Below are positions 23,646 through 35,950 of a stretch of 64,000 nt of DNA, in pieces. The DNA lies in assembly GCF_030445035.2 (NCBI RefSeq), contig NC_080678.1, positions 66,603,087 to 66,667,086 on the forward strand. The letters are read 5' to 3'. Under the pieces are notes generated by a model that did no database searches, was not told the DNA's origin, and saw only the letters and a list, made by a program, of their open reading frames with translations. The first letter of the stretch is position 1. Every line of letters starts with the position of its first letter. The translations under genes were made by a program, and so were the position numbers. This stretch comes from Dasypus novemcinctus. Its lineage: Eukaryota > Chordata > Mammalia > Cingulata > Dasypodidae.

Positions 23646-24292
23646 TTAAACACAGAATGACATCAAAGTAAAACATCTTTCAGGGCCTGTCTTCTCTGGA
23701 ACACACTGGGAAGCACTATGTTAGACATTCAGTTTAATCCTTTTACCTTCCTCTGGACAACAAAATGTCAGTTACATCTATTAATAAATCAGAAAAAGAA
23801 TGGGAATTTTGTACTTATTATGACCCTAGAAAAGAAGTCTCCATGAAGGAAACTATTCACAAGTTTATGTGAAAATGAAGAAATTAAGGATATGAAAAAA
23901 TAAGCAAAATGAAATGATTTGCCGCAAAGATTATCAAAAAAGGGATAATTTACAAATTGATTTTAGAAGAATGAACTTAGACTCTTACAAATAAGCAGTA
24001 GATTAGAAAGGATTTATAACTTGTGTAAACATGAAAAATGTTTTCAACATCCATAATCGAACATCATAATGGAAATAGAATTATTAATCTCCATATTATC
24101 CACAAATTGATATCTGCTTCTATGTTGTATATTTATTCTGCATATGCTCATTATGAAAGCCCATAAGATAGCCAGAGAAATCTTTATTTTGAGTTATCAC
24201 ATTATATATGTGGATTAAGCATTGCCCTCCCTGCCAAGCAAAATATTGATTTTACTGTTAGACATTTTATCTTCTTTCTCTTTTTTCTCTAG
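23646..24292 (+). other. End of CISD1 intron 2: unassigned
   Basis: AT-rich intron leading into the polypyrimidine tract and acceptor of exon 3; no repeat recognised. Confidence 0.5.
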
Positions 24293-24382
24293 TTCCCACT
24301 CTGTGATGGGTCTCACACAAAACACAATGAAGAGACTGGAGACAACGTGGGACCTCTGATCATCAAGAAAAAAGAAGCTTAA
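24293..24382 (+). CDS. CISD1: CISD1 coding exon 3 (CDGSH motif and C-terminus)
   Basis: The terminal coding exon gives residues 80-108 and a TAA stop. It contains FPLCDGSHTKH, the end of the CDGSH signature, with ligands Cys83 and His87. The single histidine ligand is what gives these clusters their pH-labile, transferable character. The C-terminus ends PLIIKKKEA. The acceptor is a long pyrimidine tract ending TCTCTAG at 24292. The full product is 108 residues, the usual mammalian length, with no frame damage. Two residues beside the ligands, Leu82 and Ser86, differ from human Phe82 and Ala86 as I recall them; CISD2 also has Ser at the latter position. The three exons together support a functional gene. 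Confidence 0.97.
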   Translation, partial: FPLCDGSHTKHNEETGDNVGPLIIKKKEA

Positions 24383-26080
24383 GTGGACAGTTTGGATGCT
24401 GCAGACTAACTTGTCATAATATTACCTGATTGTTCAATTAGAATGAATACCACTTCTGTGTAATTCACATCCCCTAGGTTCTAGATGTGGTATAACGCAA
24501 ACTGCAGCTTTCACATTAATAGCATTTGCCTTACTTGTTGAAACATCGTGGTGCACATTTGTTTAAAAAAAAGGAAAAAGGAAAAACCAACCTCATGGCC
24601 TGTGGGTTATTTTAGTCTTGTAAGGAACCATTTCTTTAAATTTAAAATAAGGACACAAGAATATAGTGTGGCGTTTTGTTTTGTTTTGTTTTTTGGGTTT
24701 TTTTTTTCATTATTTAGAATATAGTTATATGTTCAAGTTAATATATTAAATTATTCTCAATATCGTGTATATACAGATCATACTTGTAAGTTTCAAAGAA
24801 AAATTATCACCTCTTCATATTACTTAGTTAACCTAGAAAGTAAATTGGTTGTAATTAATCTATATTAATTTCTTAATACAATCTAGGAAAAATCTTATGA
24901 CCTTGATTTTCTTCTTGACAGTAGTAACAACACTAAGAAAATGTGGCTTCTGTGTTTTTAGTTTTCAACCAAAACTAACAATGTCATTCTGTTTAATTAT
25001 GAGCCAGGTTAATAATGAAGGGGTGGTAACTTCTTGGTATTCATCTTCAGGGATATTTAATTGATCCATTTAAGTAACCAATAGTGGATATTTAGATGAA
25101 AGTGATATTAGATTTAAAGTTGTTGTGATGGATCTCTTAATATTTAATGTTCTGTTCTGGAATTCTAGTCCAAGGAGCAACAGGCATTTGAACTGGGGAC
25201 AGACATTGAAGGAATTGGGGGAGGATGTAATGTCATGTCTCTTTAATGCAAAGCCACACATACATCCATGACATAAGTAGTAATCACAAGTCTAGATCAA
25301 AGGTGTGGGAAGATTTTTTTCCTCATTTGGGCTAATATGGTACATGGCTGATACTAGTAGAAAAACTATTTTGAAGAAAAAATTAAGAATTACATCCTCC
25401 TCTGAATTGTATGATCTTTTCTTAAAAGCCAAAATTTGAAGATAATTTTTTATGTAATATTCTTCTTCAAAGACGGACTAGAATCCTTGCATTCATAACT
25501 GATTCAGAAAAAAGTATCAAAACTGAAAATAACTAGTAACAAATGAATTAAGACAGGAGTTAAATATATACTGTTTGAGATTTTATAGATTAAAAGGGAA
25601 AAAAAAGACCATATATGTATTTAAGTAAAACATTATTTGAGATTGGCAAAAATATTCAAACAGGTAAATGTACCCATTATTCTAATATAATTGAATTCTC
25701 AGTTGTAGTCAATCAAGTTACCTTGGAACTCTCAAGAATCCATGAAACTAGATACTAATATTCCTGTTATATATATATATTTATAATCACTGATATTTTA
25801 AAAATATATAGTTATGTATTACAGTATTTATGTAGATAAAGTTGATAGCAGAATTGTGTACACTGGTTTCAAGTAATCTTTGTGACTTAAATTTTAACAT
25901 AATTTTAAGGCATATCAAAAGCCCCAAATCTGAAGTTCTACAAATCCTGATTCAACCTATCAGATTCTTCTGGGGAATTTTCTGCATGCTTCTCCCCACA
26001 ACCCCCAATCTTTTTTTCTAAAGAAGTTGAATGAATCAGCAAAAGGTAGTTTAAAAGAATAAAGAACTTCCATGAACTAC
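24383..26080 (+). other. CISD1: CISD1 3' UTR region and candidate polyadenylation signals
   Basis: The sequence after the stop is AT-rich and without recognisable repeats, as expected of a 3' UTR. Candidate signals are ATTAAA at 24745-24750 and AATAAA at 26058-26063. I cannot tell from sequence which is used. The right boundary is set just after the first canonical AATAAA and is approximate. Confidence 0.45.
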
Positions 26081-26149
26081 TTTCCAAAGTTTCTGATAAA
26101 CCTTCTTTAACCTGATAAACTAAACTAATCTTAATTTTGAATTTGATAT

Positions 26150-26310
26150 TAGAGAAGTTGTAGATTTACAGAAAAATCATGCATAAAATAGAGTTCCCAT
26201 ATACTATCCTATTAACACCTAGTGCTACATTTGTTAACAGTTCACAGAATATTTTTATTATTGTACTATTAATATTAACTATAGTCCATCATTTACAATA
26301 GTGTTCTATT
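26150..26310 (+). repeat. Probable old L1 3' UTR fragment
   Basis: The phrases TTACAGAAAAATCATGCA, GAGTTCCCATATAC and AACTATAGTCCATCATTTAC are typical of ancient L1M 3' ends. Boundaries are approximate. Confidence 0.5.
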
Positions 26311-27353
26311 TCAGCATTCTGATTTTCAAAAATAATTAGGTGCGTGTATTTTCAGGTTCATGTTAAAATTCTATTGTATGCTTTAGATCTAAAATTCCTT
26401 CAGGATATTAAAACCTTTTCATGTTACTAAGTTGATCTAAAAAGTAAAGTGAATGTGATTAAGTTAATGTGAATTTTTTTCACACAAAAATCATTGTGTT
26501 TGATTACCCTAAATTCTAATTGCTTTATTATTTGATGTGATAGCTACAAGATAGATTGCCAAATTAGTTCTTTTTTATCAGATAAGTGGGTCCCCTCCCA
26601 CATCACTCCTCCCATCGCTTCCTTCCAGATCTTTAATTATGATCTTTTTTCTCTTTTATCATTTTTGTTCCAGTGGTTTCTTAAGTAAGATTTTGTGCTG
26701 GGTTGAGAAGTTTTCATGTTGTGAAGAAATTTGTCTTTCAGTGATTAAAGTGATATTCATTTATTCATACAACAGACATTTATTAATCATCTGTGGGCTT
26801 TGAGAATGAAACCTGAATTAGAAGCTCACAGTTTAGATCATATAGTTTATGTTGTAGGTTATATAATTAAAGTAACATGATTTGGGGTGAATTTTCTTGA
26901 CAAATTGTAACACTTATAGTTGTGTATATCAAGGATGATTATTTGATTTTATATTAGTTTAGGAAGTTTTTGTTTTGTTTTAAGATAACATTGACTAAGA
27001 TTCCTAATGAGCAATATATTTAGTGCTTGGTTATCTGTAAGGGTAGATTCCTCTACTAGTGTCAGATCCAATGCTTTCTCTCCTTGAGTGTAACATTAAC
27101 TGACTTCATGCAAAGCCCTTCACCTCTCAGTCTTTTAATTTGAAGTGATTGAACTAAGTGGCATTTTAGGCAATTGTTCCAAGAAATTCCAGGCTCAGAT
27201 TAAATATTCAGCAGTCTACAAAGGGAAAAAAAAAAGACTAATAGAAGATTATGAACTCTAATTTTTATTATAAGGTTTTTCAAATTTTTGTAGTATTAAA
27301 GCATCCTTTCTTTTATGAAGTGCTGTTGATACTAGATATTGGTTGCTTTAAAT
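26311..27353 (+). other. Downstream of CISD1: unassigned
   Basis: No gene or bounded repeat recognised. Confidence 0.4.
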
Positions 27354-27365
27354 ACCCTTACTTGG

Positions 27366-27605
27366 GGGAAGTAAATGTGGCTCAAACAATTTGGCTCCCA
27401 TCTACCATATGGGAGGCCCTGGGTTCGATTCCCAGAGCCTTCTAGTGAAGGCAGGCTGGTCCATGCTGCGGAGACCTGGCACAGCAAGATGATGAAAGAA
27501 AGGTAGACAAGCAAACACCCAAAAGAACACACAGCAAATGGACACAGAGCAGACAGCGCAAGCGACAAGAGGTGTGAGAATAAATCTTTAAAAAGAAAAA
27601 ACAAA
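27366..27605 (+). mobile_element. DAS-type SINE, plus strand
   Basis: tRNA-like head with an intact B box GGTTCGATTCC at about 27422-27432, then a GGACACAGAGCAGACAGC body and an ATAAATCTTTAAAAAG tail. The 12-bp duplication ACCCTTACTTGG at 27354-27365 and 27606-27617 is perfect, suggesting a relatively recent insertion. Confidence 0.92.
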
Positions 27606-27617
27606 ACCCTTACTTGG

Positions 27618-28070
27618 CAAAATAAAAGCTGGCAGCCCTATGCTGGGCCCACTTTTTTTTTAACTGTTCCACTGGGAACCCTTAAGGCCTTTTCTAAAGT
27701 TCTGAGACTTATTAAACATTTCATTAAGGTTTTAAAATATATTTGTTGATTTTTATATTTAGTGTGCATATTTTTTCCCCTATATTATTAGCTCAGTCTT
27801 CATGGAAAGTTATATATGTAAAAAAAAATTGGTTTTTACTTTCATCCAGGTTAGCATCAGACCAAAACTAAGAGTAATGCCAGTCCATTCTACACCCTTA
27901 CAACTTTAAGTGATCAAATAAAAATATACAACCTAAGTAAAGAACTATTTCATAAACAAAGGAATTACATGAACTGTTTGAAGTTGCCAGGAATCATGCC
28001 AAAAGGGAAAGATTGGGAATAACTTTTAATCAGTATATTAGTGAAGAGACATAATTAAGATTAGAAATTA
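27618..28070 (+). other. Intergenic segment: unassigned
   Basis: About 450 bp with no recognisable feature. Confidence 0.4.
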
Positions 28071-28468
28071 GGCGGTGGATTTGGCCCAGTGGTTAGGGCG
28101 TCCGCCTACCACATGGGAGATCCGCGGTTCAAACCTTGGCCTCCTTGACCCGTGGGGAGCTGGCTCATGCGCAGTGCTGATGCGCGCAAGGAGTGCCCTG
28201 CCACGCAGGGGTGTCCACCGCGTAGGGGAGCCCCACGCGCAAGGAGTGCACTCTGTAAGGAGAGCCGCCCAGCGCAAAAGAAATTTCAGCCTGCCCAGGA
28301 ATGGCCCTGCACATAGGGAGAGCTGACACAACAAGATGACTCAACAAAAAGAAACACAGATTCCTGTGCTGATCACAACAACAGAAGTAGACAAGACGCA
28401 GCAAGTAGACACAGAACAGACAACCGGGTTGGGGTCGGGGAAGGGGAGAGAAATAAATCTGAAAAAAA
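28071..28468 (+). mobile_element. DAS-III-like SINE (long form)
   Basis: A box TGGCCCAGTGG, B-box region GCGGTTCAAACC, GC-rich body with GCGCAAGGAGTGC blocks, AGACAAGACGCAGCAAGTAG block and AAATAAATCTGAAAAAAA tail. It includes a spacer TGCTGATCACAACAACAGAAG where others have GCCGCTGACGACAACAG. Confidence 0.9.
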
Positions 28469-29524
28469 GGATGTATTTAAGGTATCAGCATGGTGGTACT
28501 CATTGGATCTCTGAACAACAAAAAAAGACATTTCAACCTCAAACATGAAACTAGAAGAATGCAAAGCTTAAAATGTCAGGGCATGTGTAAACTAGATGTT
28601 CTTTACTTTTAGTAATACATGATCTCTGAGAACAGTCTATTTCTTGCTAACTCTTTCAGCCTATCGCTTATTGAGAGCTTGAAGTTAATTTCTGTCAAGA
28701 TCAGTTTTTTCAAGTGCTACTTCAAAAGTTGTTTTCATTTGTAAGCATGCAGAGTTGTATAGATTTCCAGGTTTATTACATATTTAAAATAAGTTTGAGC
28801 TTTACCCACCTGCCTACATGCTTATTGAGAGAGAAATTATTTTTCTGCTGGTAATACAAACAATTGCCTCATCTAACTATATGCAAGATAAAGAAGAGAT
28901 GATGCCTCTTCTGGCTCAGTCATCCATTACCTTAACTAAATATGTTCAAGTTATTTCAAAATCTCCCAGATATGAAAGGTACTCCCTCCTCTGTGCAGTA
29001 ATCCTGTTTCTTTATCCTCAATGTTCTTAACACAGGTTAACACAGGCTCCCTCGTTTTATTCTAGACAAGCCTTCATCTTCCAAACTTGGAGACTGTCCT
29101 GTAGTTTTTATGGGAATGGGTTTCTGTATCTCTTCACCTCCTCATCCCATCAAACAAAGAGCATTTTGGTCATCAGTTAAAGCAACTTCATCCCTTTCCT
29201 ACTTACTCCCTTACAATCCACAGGGAAGGTGCTTCTAGCAAAAAGCTAAAATAGGGGCTTTCCTTTGCTGGTTACTGCTTCCATCCTGGCCCCGGGCGCC
29301 ACCTAGTGTAGAGTCTCTGCTGAGGAAATAAATAAACCATAAATTTAAATTTCTCTTGAGCAATGCCATCAAGTATGTGCACTTGAGTTAAGTCGCTGAG
29401 CCTGAAGTACCTTTTTGCCTTCAAAAGTTTGGTCATTTGCAGCAGAGTTTACAGTTCTATATCTAGTTTGGCAAGTTGTAATGTTCCAGGACTCACTTTT
29501 AAGTGCTGAGAAAAAAAAGAAAAA
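28469..29524 (+). other. Intergenic segment: unassigned apart from a CTCF-like motif
   Basis: No gene or bounded repeat recognised; the CTCF-like motif at 29296-29309 is listed separately. Confidence 0.4.
29296..29309 (-). promoter_or_regulatory. CTCF-like motif
   Basis: The minus strand reads ACACTAGGTGGCGC, two bases off the strong core CCACNAGGGGGCGC. It is preceded on the plus strand by CCCCGG, a small GC-rich island in AT-rich DNA. It lies about 5 kb beyond the CISD1 stop. Occupancy is unknown. Confidence 0.5.
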
Positions 29525-29534
29525 TGTTTCAAAT

Positions 29535-29958
29535 CTTTTGCTGTCTGTGTTGTCTTCTCATTTTCTCTCCGCTAGGATTCACTGGGATTTGATCCTGGGG
29601 ACCTCTGATTTGGAGAGAGTTTCCCTGTCAATTGCACCAGCTCAGTTCCTGGTCTCTGTGGCACTTCACCTTTACTCTCCCCTTGTCTCTGTTTTGTTGC
29701 GTCATCCTCTTGCTGCATGACTCACTTGCATGAACACTGACTCACCAGGTGGGCACTTACATGGGCACTGGCTCACCACACAGGTGCTTGCACTCATCAT
29801 GCAGGCAGTTATGCTCACCACGTGGGCACTGGCATGGGCACTGGCTCGCCACGCAGGCACGCTTTCCCTTCTTTTTCATCAGGAGGCCCCATGGATCAAA
29901 CCCGGGTCCTCCCATATGGTAGGCAGGAGCTCTATCACTTGAACCACATCCACTTCCC
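29535..29958 (-). mobile_element. DAS-type SINE with an internal short tandem expansion
   Basis: Antisense copy with two tRNA-like ends; the right end reads GGAGGCCCCATGGATCAAAC ... ACCACATCCACTTCCC. TGTTTCAAAT at 29525-29534 and 29959-29968 is the target duplication. Between about 29725 and 29860 the phrase GGGCACTGGCTC(A/G)CCAC is repeated several times with variations. Confidence 0.8.
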
Positions 29959-29968
29959 TGTTTCAAAT

Positions 29969-30457
29969 TTTGATCATAAAATGTATTCCTATTGCCCAGA
30001 GCAGTTAGTTGTAGATACAGAATAAGTCTTCAATAAATATTTTTAATTAATATAAAATTTGAATAACTTTAAAAGGACAAAAAGGTAATTACCCATAAAT
30101 TGATATTTCTGCCTTGTTCAGCCCCCAAACTCTGATTTTTTTTTCAAATCTGATCCTCTACTACATCCCACATTCTAGACTTTTGAATACACCTATTAGG
30201 AAAATGTGCTGAAAAGCCATCTAATCCTGACAATATTAGCTGTAATTTAATCTACATAGTATACCTTTTTAGCTAAATTTGTAGTAAAAAAAAAAAACTT
30301 TATATTTTTTTAAGGAAGTATGCATGTGGTGGTCTGGATATTTCAACTCTGTGGACACTGCTCTGGGAGAAGAGAAAGAACTGCCATGGGGAAAAAGCAG
30401 AGGTTCTGGTGTTTGTCAACCTGAAAGGCCTGTAAATTATATTTATTACCTCCCTGG
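29969..30457 (+). other. Intergenic segment: unassigned
   Basis: AT-rich, with an A-run near 30287 and a T-rich stretch next to it; no bounded element recognised. Confidence 0.4.
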
Positions 30458-30715
30458 GTGCAGGGCAGGATGGTGGAACAATCATGGACTTCTAACTCAG
30501 ACTTAAGTTCAAATGCTTGTTCTGCCACTAATTGAGACCTTGAAGAAATTATTTTCTCTGGTATGCTTTTTTTTTTTCCTAACACATGTAAAATGGGGAC
30601 TGTGCCTACACTGTGAGGATTGAAGATAATGATAATGAATTTAAGTGTCTATCAAATAATAGATAAATTAATGTGTATATAATAAATTACCTGGCAAATA
30701 ATAGGTACTAACATG
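30458..30715 (+). repeat. MIR SINE fragment
   Basis: Diverged but ordered MIR phrases: GTTCAAATGCTTGTTCTGCC, ACATGTAAAATGGGGACTGT, TGAGGATTGAAGATAATGAT and CTGGCAAATAATAGGTAC, in the usual plus-strand order. Confidence 0.75.
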
Positions 30716-32184
30716 GCTTTCTTACTCTAAAATTATGTCCCCTGACAAAAGTGGTAGAGAAAGAGATTGAGTTTTCTCCAAAAATAATAGAGAAATGATT
30801 GGACATTGGCAAACTTCTTTTAACATTCCCAAGACAATTTCCTAAATGTTCCCCTATTTTTCAGCATAAGAGAAAAAGTTCAATATTTTCAATTAAAGGT
30901 TCTTTCTACAAACAATCATTACTGTTTGCCAGGCTCCAAATAACAAGACTGAAACAGTCCCTGCCCTTAAGGAGTTGAATCAATTCCCCCTCTGCCCCAG
31001 GAGGGGGAAGATCAGTGTTCCAGATGAGTAATCAGACCATTACTAATCAATGTGATCAGACGTGTGAGGTGGGGGAGGTAAGTACAAAGAGAACAATCCC
31101 GGGACCAGAGGTTGGGGTAATAAGAAATGAAGACTGAATAAGAGTCTGAAGGGGAAGGGGGGGAAGCAAGTTTCATGACTGAGAGACTTGGCCCTTATTG
31201 GTTCTACCACTTTATTTCTGCCATGCACCTTCCTGTGGAATATTACTAATAGTATTTTTTTCCTGACTTTTAATATGCTAGATGAATTCCAGTTGTCATC
31301 CCTGACTCATTAATAGAAGGCAAGATAAAGTCATAATCAAACCCAAGTAGAAGAGGTTGACTCTCATGATCTTAACCAAAATTTTAAAGGCCTTATATTC
31401 AACCATCCAACCATGATCACTTCAGTATGTTAGCAGAATACTCCAGGCTTCTAGATTCTTGGCTATGTCACATAAAGGAATTTAAGGACACACTATAGGG
31501 TAGCCAAGGGAGTAAAGTTATTAAGATGCGAGAAAAGGAAAGTTACACGCCTGAGACATGGGTGTGGGCCTTACTAGAGGGTGAGATGCACCATGGGGTC
31601 CTGACGAAGGCCTTTTGAAGCACTTTCTTCCTCCTGCTTTTCCATATTAGGGAGTGATGTCAACTGTTTGCTGTCCTGATTCTATCTTCACCTGTTAGCT
31701 TTCCGGGAAATAGGGAGACCTTTCTGTTTGGAGTTATTCAGGCCTTCTTTTGAGCCTGGGAGTTTCAAATGTGACCTCATGACCAGGGTCTTTGGTCAGC
31801 CTTTCAGCTTTGTTCTCAATCGGCTGCCTTCTCTCAGGGGGTTCCTGGGCAAGTCTCATGTTCATGTTCAAACCAGTGAGGTCCATGTTGTTAGGGCTTT
31901 ATTCTGGCCCACTGCTTTCCCTCATATCCTGTACTAATCTGCCTCAACCAGACAACTCAAAAGTTAAGTCAATATTGGTTAGGTATTGTCATCATTGCCC
32001 ACTGAAGCAATATCTAATCCAGATGACAATGTTTCAAATCTTGGTACAAATAGTGATGTTTTCAATTATGCTGTACCATAATGTACTTTTGAAAAGGAGG
32101 GCTAAGTGGGTGTGTATACCAAAACCATTCTCAGTATTGCTGCCCCCTAATGAACATCCTGGAGGGTCCCTAGCAAATCAAAAA
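30716..32184 (+). other. Intergenic segment: unassigned
   Basis: About 1.5 kb with no gene or bounded repeat recognised. Confidence 0.4.
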
Positions 32185-32350
32185 AGCTAAGGACTACCTC
32201 TTCTGCTTAATAGCTATATAACTTTGTACAGGTCACTTAACATCTCTAAGTGTAACAGTACTATCTCACTGACATATCATAATAATTAGATGCATATGAA
32301 GCATTTTACACTGCCCAACACCTAAGTGTGCTCAGTTGTTCATTATTGTC
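32185..32350 (+). repeat. MIR SINE fragment
   Basis: Phrases AGCTATATAACTTTGTACAG, GTCACTTAACATCTCTAAGT and CACTGCCCAACACCTAAGTG follow the MIR order on the plus strand. Confidence 0.7.
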
Positions 32351-32390
32351 CATTACTGTTCAGCAGTTCGACTGCATATCCAAATGCTAT

Positions 32391-32751
32391 AAGAGGGGAG
32401 TGGATGTGGCTCAAGTGATTGGGCTCCTGTCTACCATATGGGAGGTCCAGGGTTTGATACCTGGAGACACCTGGTGAAGGCAAGCTAGCCTGCATGGAGA
32501 GGTGGCACAGCAAGATCATGCAACAAAAAGAGACACAGAGGAGAGAAAATAAGGGACACAGCACAGCAGACCAGGGAGATAAGGTGGCACAAGAAATTAA
32601 ACACCTCTTTCCCACTCTGGAAGGTCCCAGGATCAGTTCCCAGTGCCGTCTAAAGAGAGGAGAAAGAGACACAGAAGAATGCACAGTGAATGGACACAGA
32701 GTAGGGGGAGTGGGGGGGGGGGGGGGCAGGGATAAATACATCTTTTTAAAA
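32391..32751 (+). mobile_element. DAS-type SINE, two tRNA-like units, with a G15 run
   Basis: First unit GGATGTGGCTCAAGTGATTG, second unit near 32600-32650, then GAATGGACACAGAGTAGG and a run of 15 G at 32712-32726 before the GATAAATACATCTTTTTAAA tail. The near-identical AAATGCTAT / AAATGCTCT at 32382-32390 and 32752-32760 mark the target duplication. Confidence 0.85.
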
Positions 32752-32760
32752 AAATGCTCT

Positions 32761-34215
32761 AGGAATCTTTGCTAGTGAATAATAATGACCGTTTCAATTC
32801 AAAGAAGCCATTGTCTTGATCAGAAACTAGCTTGGTCAGAACTGTAGTCAATCAACTATAGTTGGTTTAGAGAATAAGATTCCTTTGGTTGTTAAAATCC
32901 TTGTTTTATCAACCCTATCTAAACACCCAGAAGAAGAAACTGGAGAACAGAAGCAATAAACACACAACACAAAGTTGAAGGGATTGGAAAAGTTGTACTG
33001 GGAAAAGTAACCCAAGCATTCCTACAGTTTCTCCTTCCCCTTTTAACCTTGGCCTCTTTATCTGCTCCTTAAAATGAAAGCCAACCACCCATGAAATGCA
33101 AAATTTTAGAGAGCACTGTCTACTTGTTACCATGCCTGCAAAGGAGGGTGTGCTAGCCACACCTTTCCATCATAAGGTAGTAGGTATAGTGGATCAAAGT
33201 CTCTTTTCAGTAAATTTCTCATTTTCGTTTAATCAAAATTAGAAAAACTGCAGTACTGTTGACTAATGGGAGTGTACCACTTGATTTCAAAGAAGCACTT
33301 TCAACCAGCTTACTTTTTATTGGTGTCCTAAGGAGGTGAATGTAAACCCTAAGGGCAACATCAAACAAGGACAGTGAGCCAATCAAAGCAAACTGATCTC
33401 AGACTGTTCTTTTATCAGTAGGTGCAGAGAAAGGCACACTTATTGGTTAAGAGCTCTAAGAAACTGCACATGCAATATTAAATAAGATTTCTAATATCGT
33501 GTTGCCTTTAAGTACATCTTAACCTAGAAAATGTTTAAAGTAATGCACTTTCTAAGTGAAGCATATTTCTCTAGCCATAATCTCATTTTTCTAAAAGTAA
33601 TGATACTTTCTGCTGCTTGGTAAGAAGAATTCCATATATTCATAATTCTTTAGTAGGTAAAATCCAGAGTCAACTATATATTTATTGGTATTTATATATG
33701 TGATAAATATTTGTGATGTCTTATAAGTATCAACTGCAAACTAAAAAGTCCCTTTACAGATAAAAATTTTTAAGTATGAAGTATGCAATTACAGAAGAAG
33801 TAAACAAGCCTTTGGAGATTCTAATATCTACTGGAAAGTTAATTGTACAAGCAGGAATTAAGGAAAGGGAGAGGAGTCCTTTGGGTTTCAATTGTTGGAA
33901 AAGATTGCATGAGGAAAATCAACCATAAGCAGGGCCTTCAAATCCCACAATAGGGAAAGAAAGACCTGCCATAGCTGTCTGTTCAACTGCAGAAGCACGA
34001 ATAAATAGCCTCACCCTCAAGAATGTTTGAGCATGGGTTCAAATCCGTAGAAGAATTCAGTGTGAAAAGAAATTTCATGACAAGCTTCTATGCTAATACA
34101 ATCATATTTTCTTAACCTCCACTTACCACTGGGACAACTAGTTTGAACCAGATGAATTCATTAGAATATGCTAACTAATAAATATTATCTTATGTCTGCA
34201 TAGGATTTTATGGAG
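32761..34215 (+). other. Intergenic segment: unassigned
   Basis: No gene or bounded repeat recognised in about 1.45 kb. Confidence 0.4.
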
Positions 34216-34400
34216 ATTATAAAATACTCATAAACCATTTCAGTTGAGCATCATAGCAACCCCATAAAGCAGGTAGTGTTTATTGATCCTCATTTTATGG
34301 ATGGCCTGAAAAGTTACCTTTGTATCTGGCAAAGGTTACACTATTAATAGAGAAGAAACAGGAGTCAAACTCCAGCATGCTGACTTCTGAAATCCCATGT
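34216..34400 (+). repeat. MIR SINE fragment
   Basis: ATAGCAACCCCATAAAGCAG, CCTCATTTTATGGATGGCCT and AGGAGTCAAACTCCAGCATG follow the MIR core in plus-strand order. Confidence 0.72.
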
Positions 34401-35950
34401 GCTTTCTGAAACAAAAGATTACCTCTTCCCAGACATGGAACTGTGGTTAATTTTCATTCATTTTTTTCTCTTCTGCATCTTCCTCTACTTCCATCCTTGC
34501 TTTTTTTTTTTTTTTAAGTTTCTTTCCTCTCTTTTTCCTAAAGTCTACAAAATTCTCCCACTTAGTTATCCCTTTATTCTTTGTATATCTCTTAGCCCTC
34601 GACCTGAACTTCCCTTTGCAAGAATCTCAATAATGTCTGTTTTTTCTTTTCTTATTTACTCCTCCTCATCCTTGTTCTGTTCTGACTCTACAGGCAACAG
34701 GCCATTTGGCATAGATTATATGTGTTCATTGGCGCCTTCCATGCTTATTTGAGGCACTTTTTTTTTCTTGTTATCTGAGGCATTTAAACATGTAGTGACC
34801 CATACATGCTCCCTGGACATCCATTCATGACCTAGCCCACAGCTTCACAGCATCTAAAAATATCACACTATAACTGGGTATATAAGGCTTAGGAGTGTTT
34901 ATTTCAGCATTCACTTATCACAGTGCCACCATACTTTCATATTCCCAGGTCCACATATCAAAACATCTGCCCCAGATTATACTTTGCTGATAGGTTCTAC
35001 CCCCTAATTATCTCCAAAAACCATTTCATTCTTAAATAATGAAGTATGTGAGCAATCCTTGGTGTTACTGCTTAATGCTATTTCCTGTAAAAACTAGTCC
35101 TGAGATCTCATTATTCCTTCAGGTATTTTTTTCACACATAAACCATAAACATTAAATCACACTCCTTTGTTACAGTATGTCTAAAACTTGGCAAAATGGT
35201 ATTTTACACCAAAGTTTCACCTATGTATTCCTTGAGAATCACCTGACTCTGAAACAAATCCTAGCAACAGATAATTTTTTTGTATAGATTTCTGATCTAA
35301 AGTTTTCCCCCAGAGACTCTGCTGACCTTCTTTTTTTTTATACCAGTAAACTTAGGGGAATAAACAGATATCCCAAAAGTATCAGTAGTTTCTTTGACCT
35401 TTCCACTTTCTCTTCCTACTCTTTTTCTGTTCCACTCTTCATTTGTTGCAGGAAAAAGACACTACAACATTTCTTATTCTTCTCTTTCTACTACCTATTT
35501 AACTCTGAGACAGATGAGGAGGAGGATTCCCTTTGTCCTTCTGCACACACTAATACAAAGAATGAAAACTGGAGGACAAAAGAACACAGACAGATTTTAT
35601 TTATCTCTTTAAGATAATACTGAAAAAAAACCATGAAATTTTATATAATGAGATGGGTTTCTGGCTTCTCTTGAAAAAATATGGCAACCCTGGGACTATA
35701 TTCTCAGAAATGAGGAGGAGCTGTTTTGTTTGTTTTTTCAATAGGGCATTAACCCTCACACTTACCAGTTTATATTTTAAATAAACTTATTTCAGTTAAG
35801 AAATGAGTTACTTTAAAGAAAAATGTAAGGGGAAAACTGTGTAGCACTTGGATATGGCTTGTGAAGGTGAGAGTAAATAAATGGCTCAAAGACATAGAGC
35901 CTGCTCATGGGGACCCTAGGTTCTCTACCACTGCCAACCTGCTACCCCTC
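34401..35950 (+). other. Intergenic segment: unassigned
   Basis: AT-rich, pyrimidine-rich in 34440-34760; no gene or bounded repeat recognised. Confidence 0.4.

Noticed and set aside
27380-27440. tRNA-Ala-like sequences with A and B boxes
   Set aside because: Each is the head of a SINE with a body, A-rich tail and target duplication; the cloverleaf is not complete, so these are not tRNA genes.
29725-29860. CRISPR-like spaced repeats
   Set aside because: The repeats are short, irregular and inside a SINE in a vertebrate genome.
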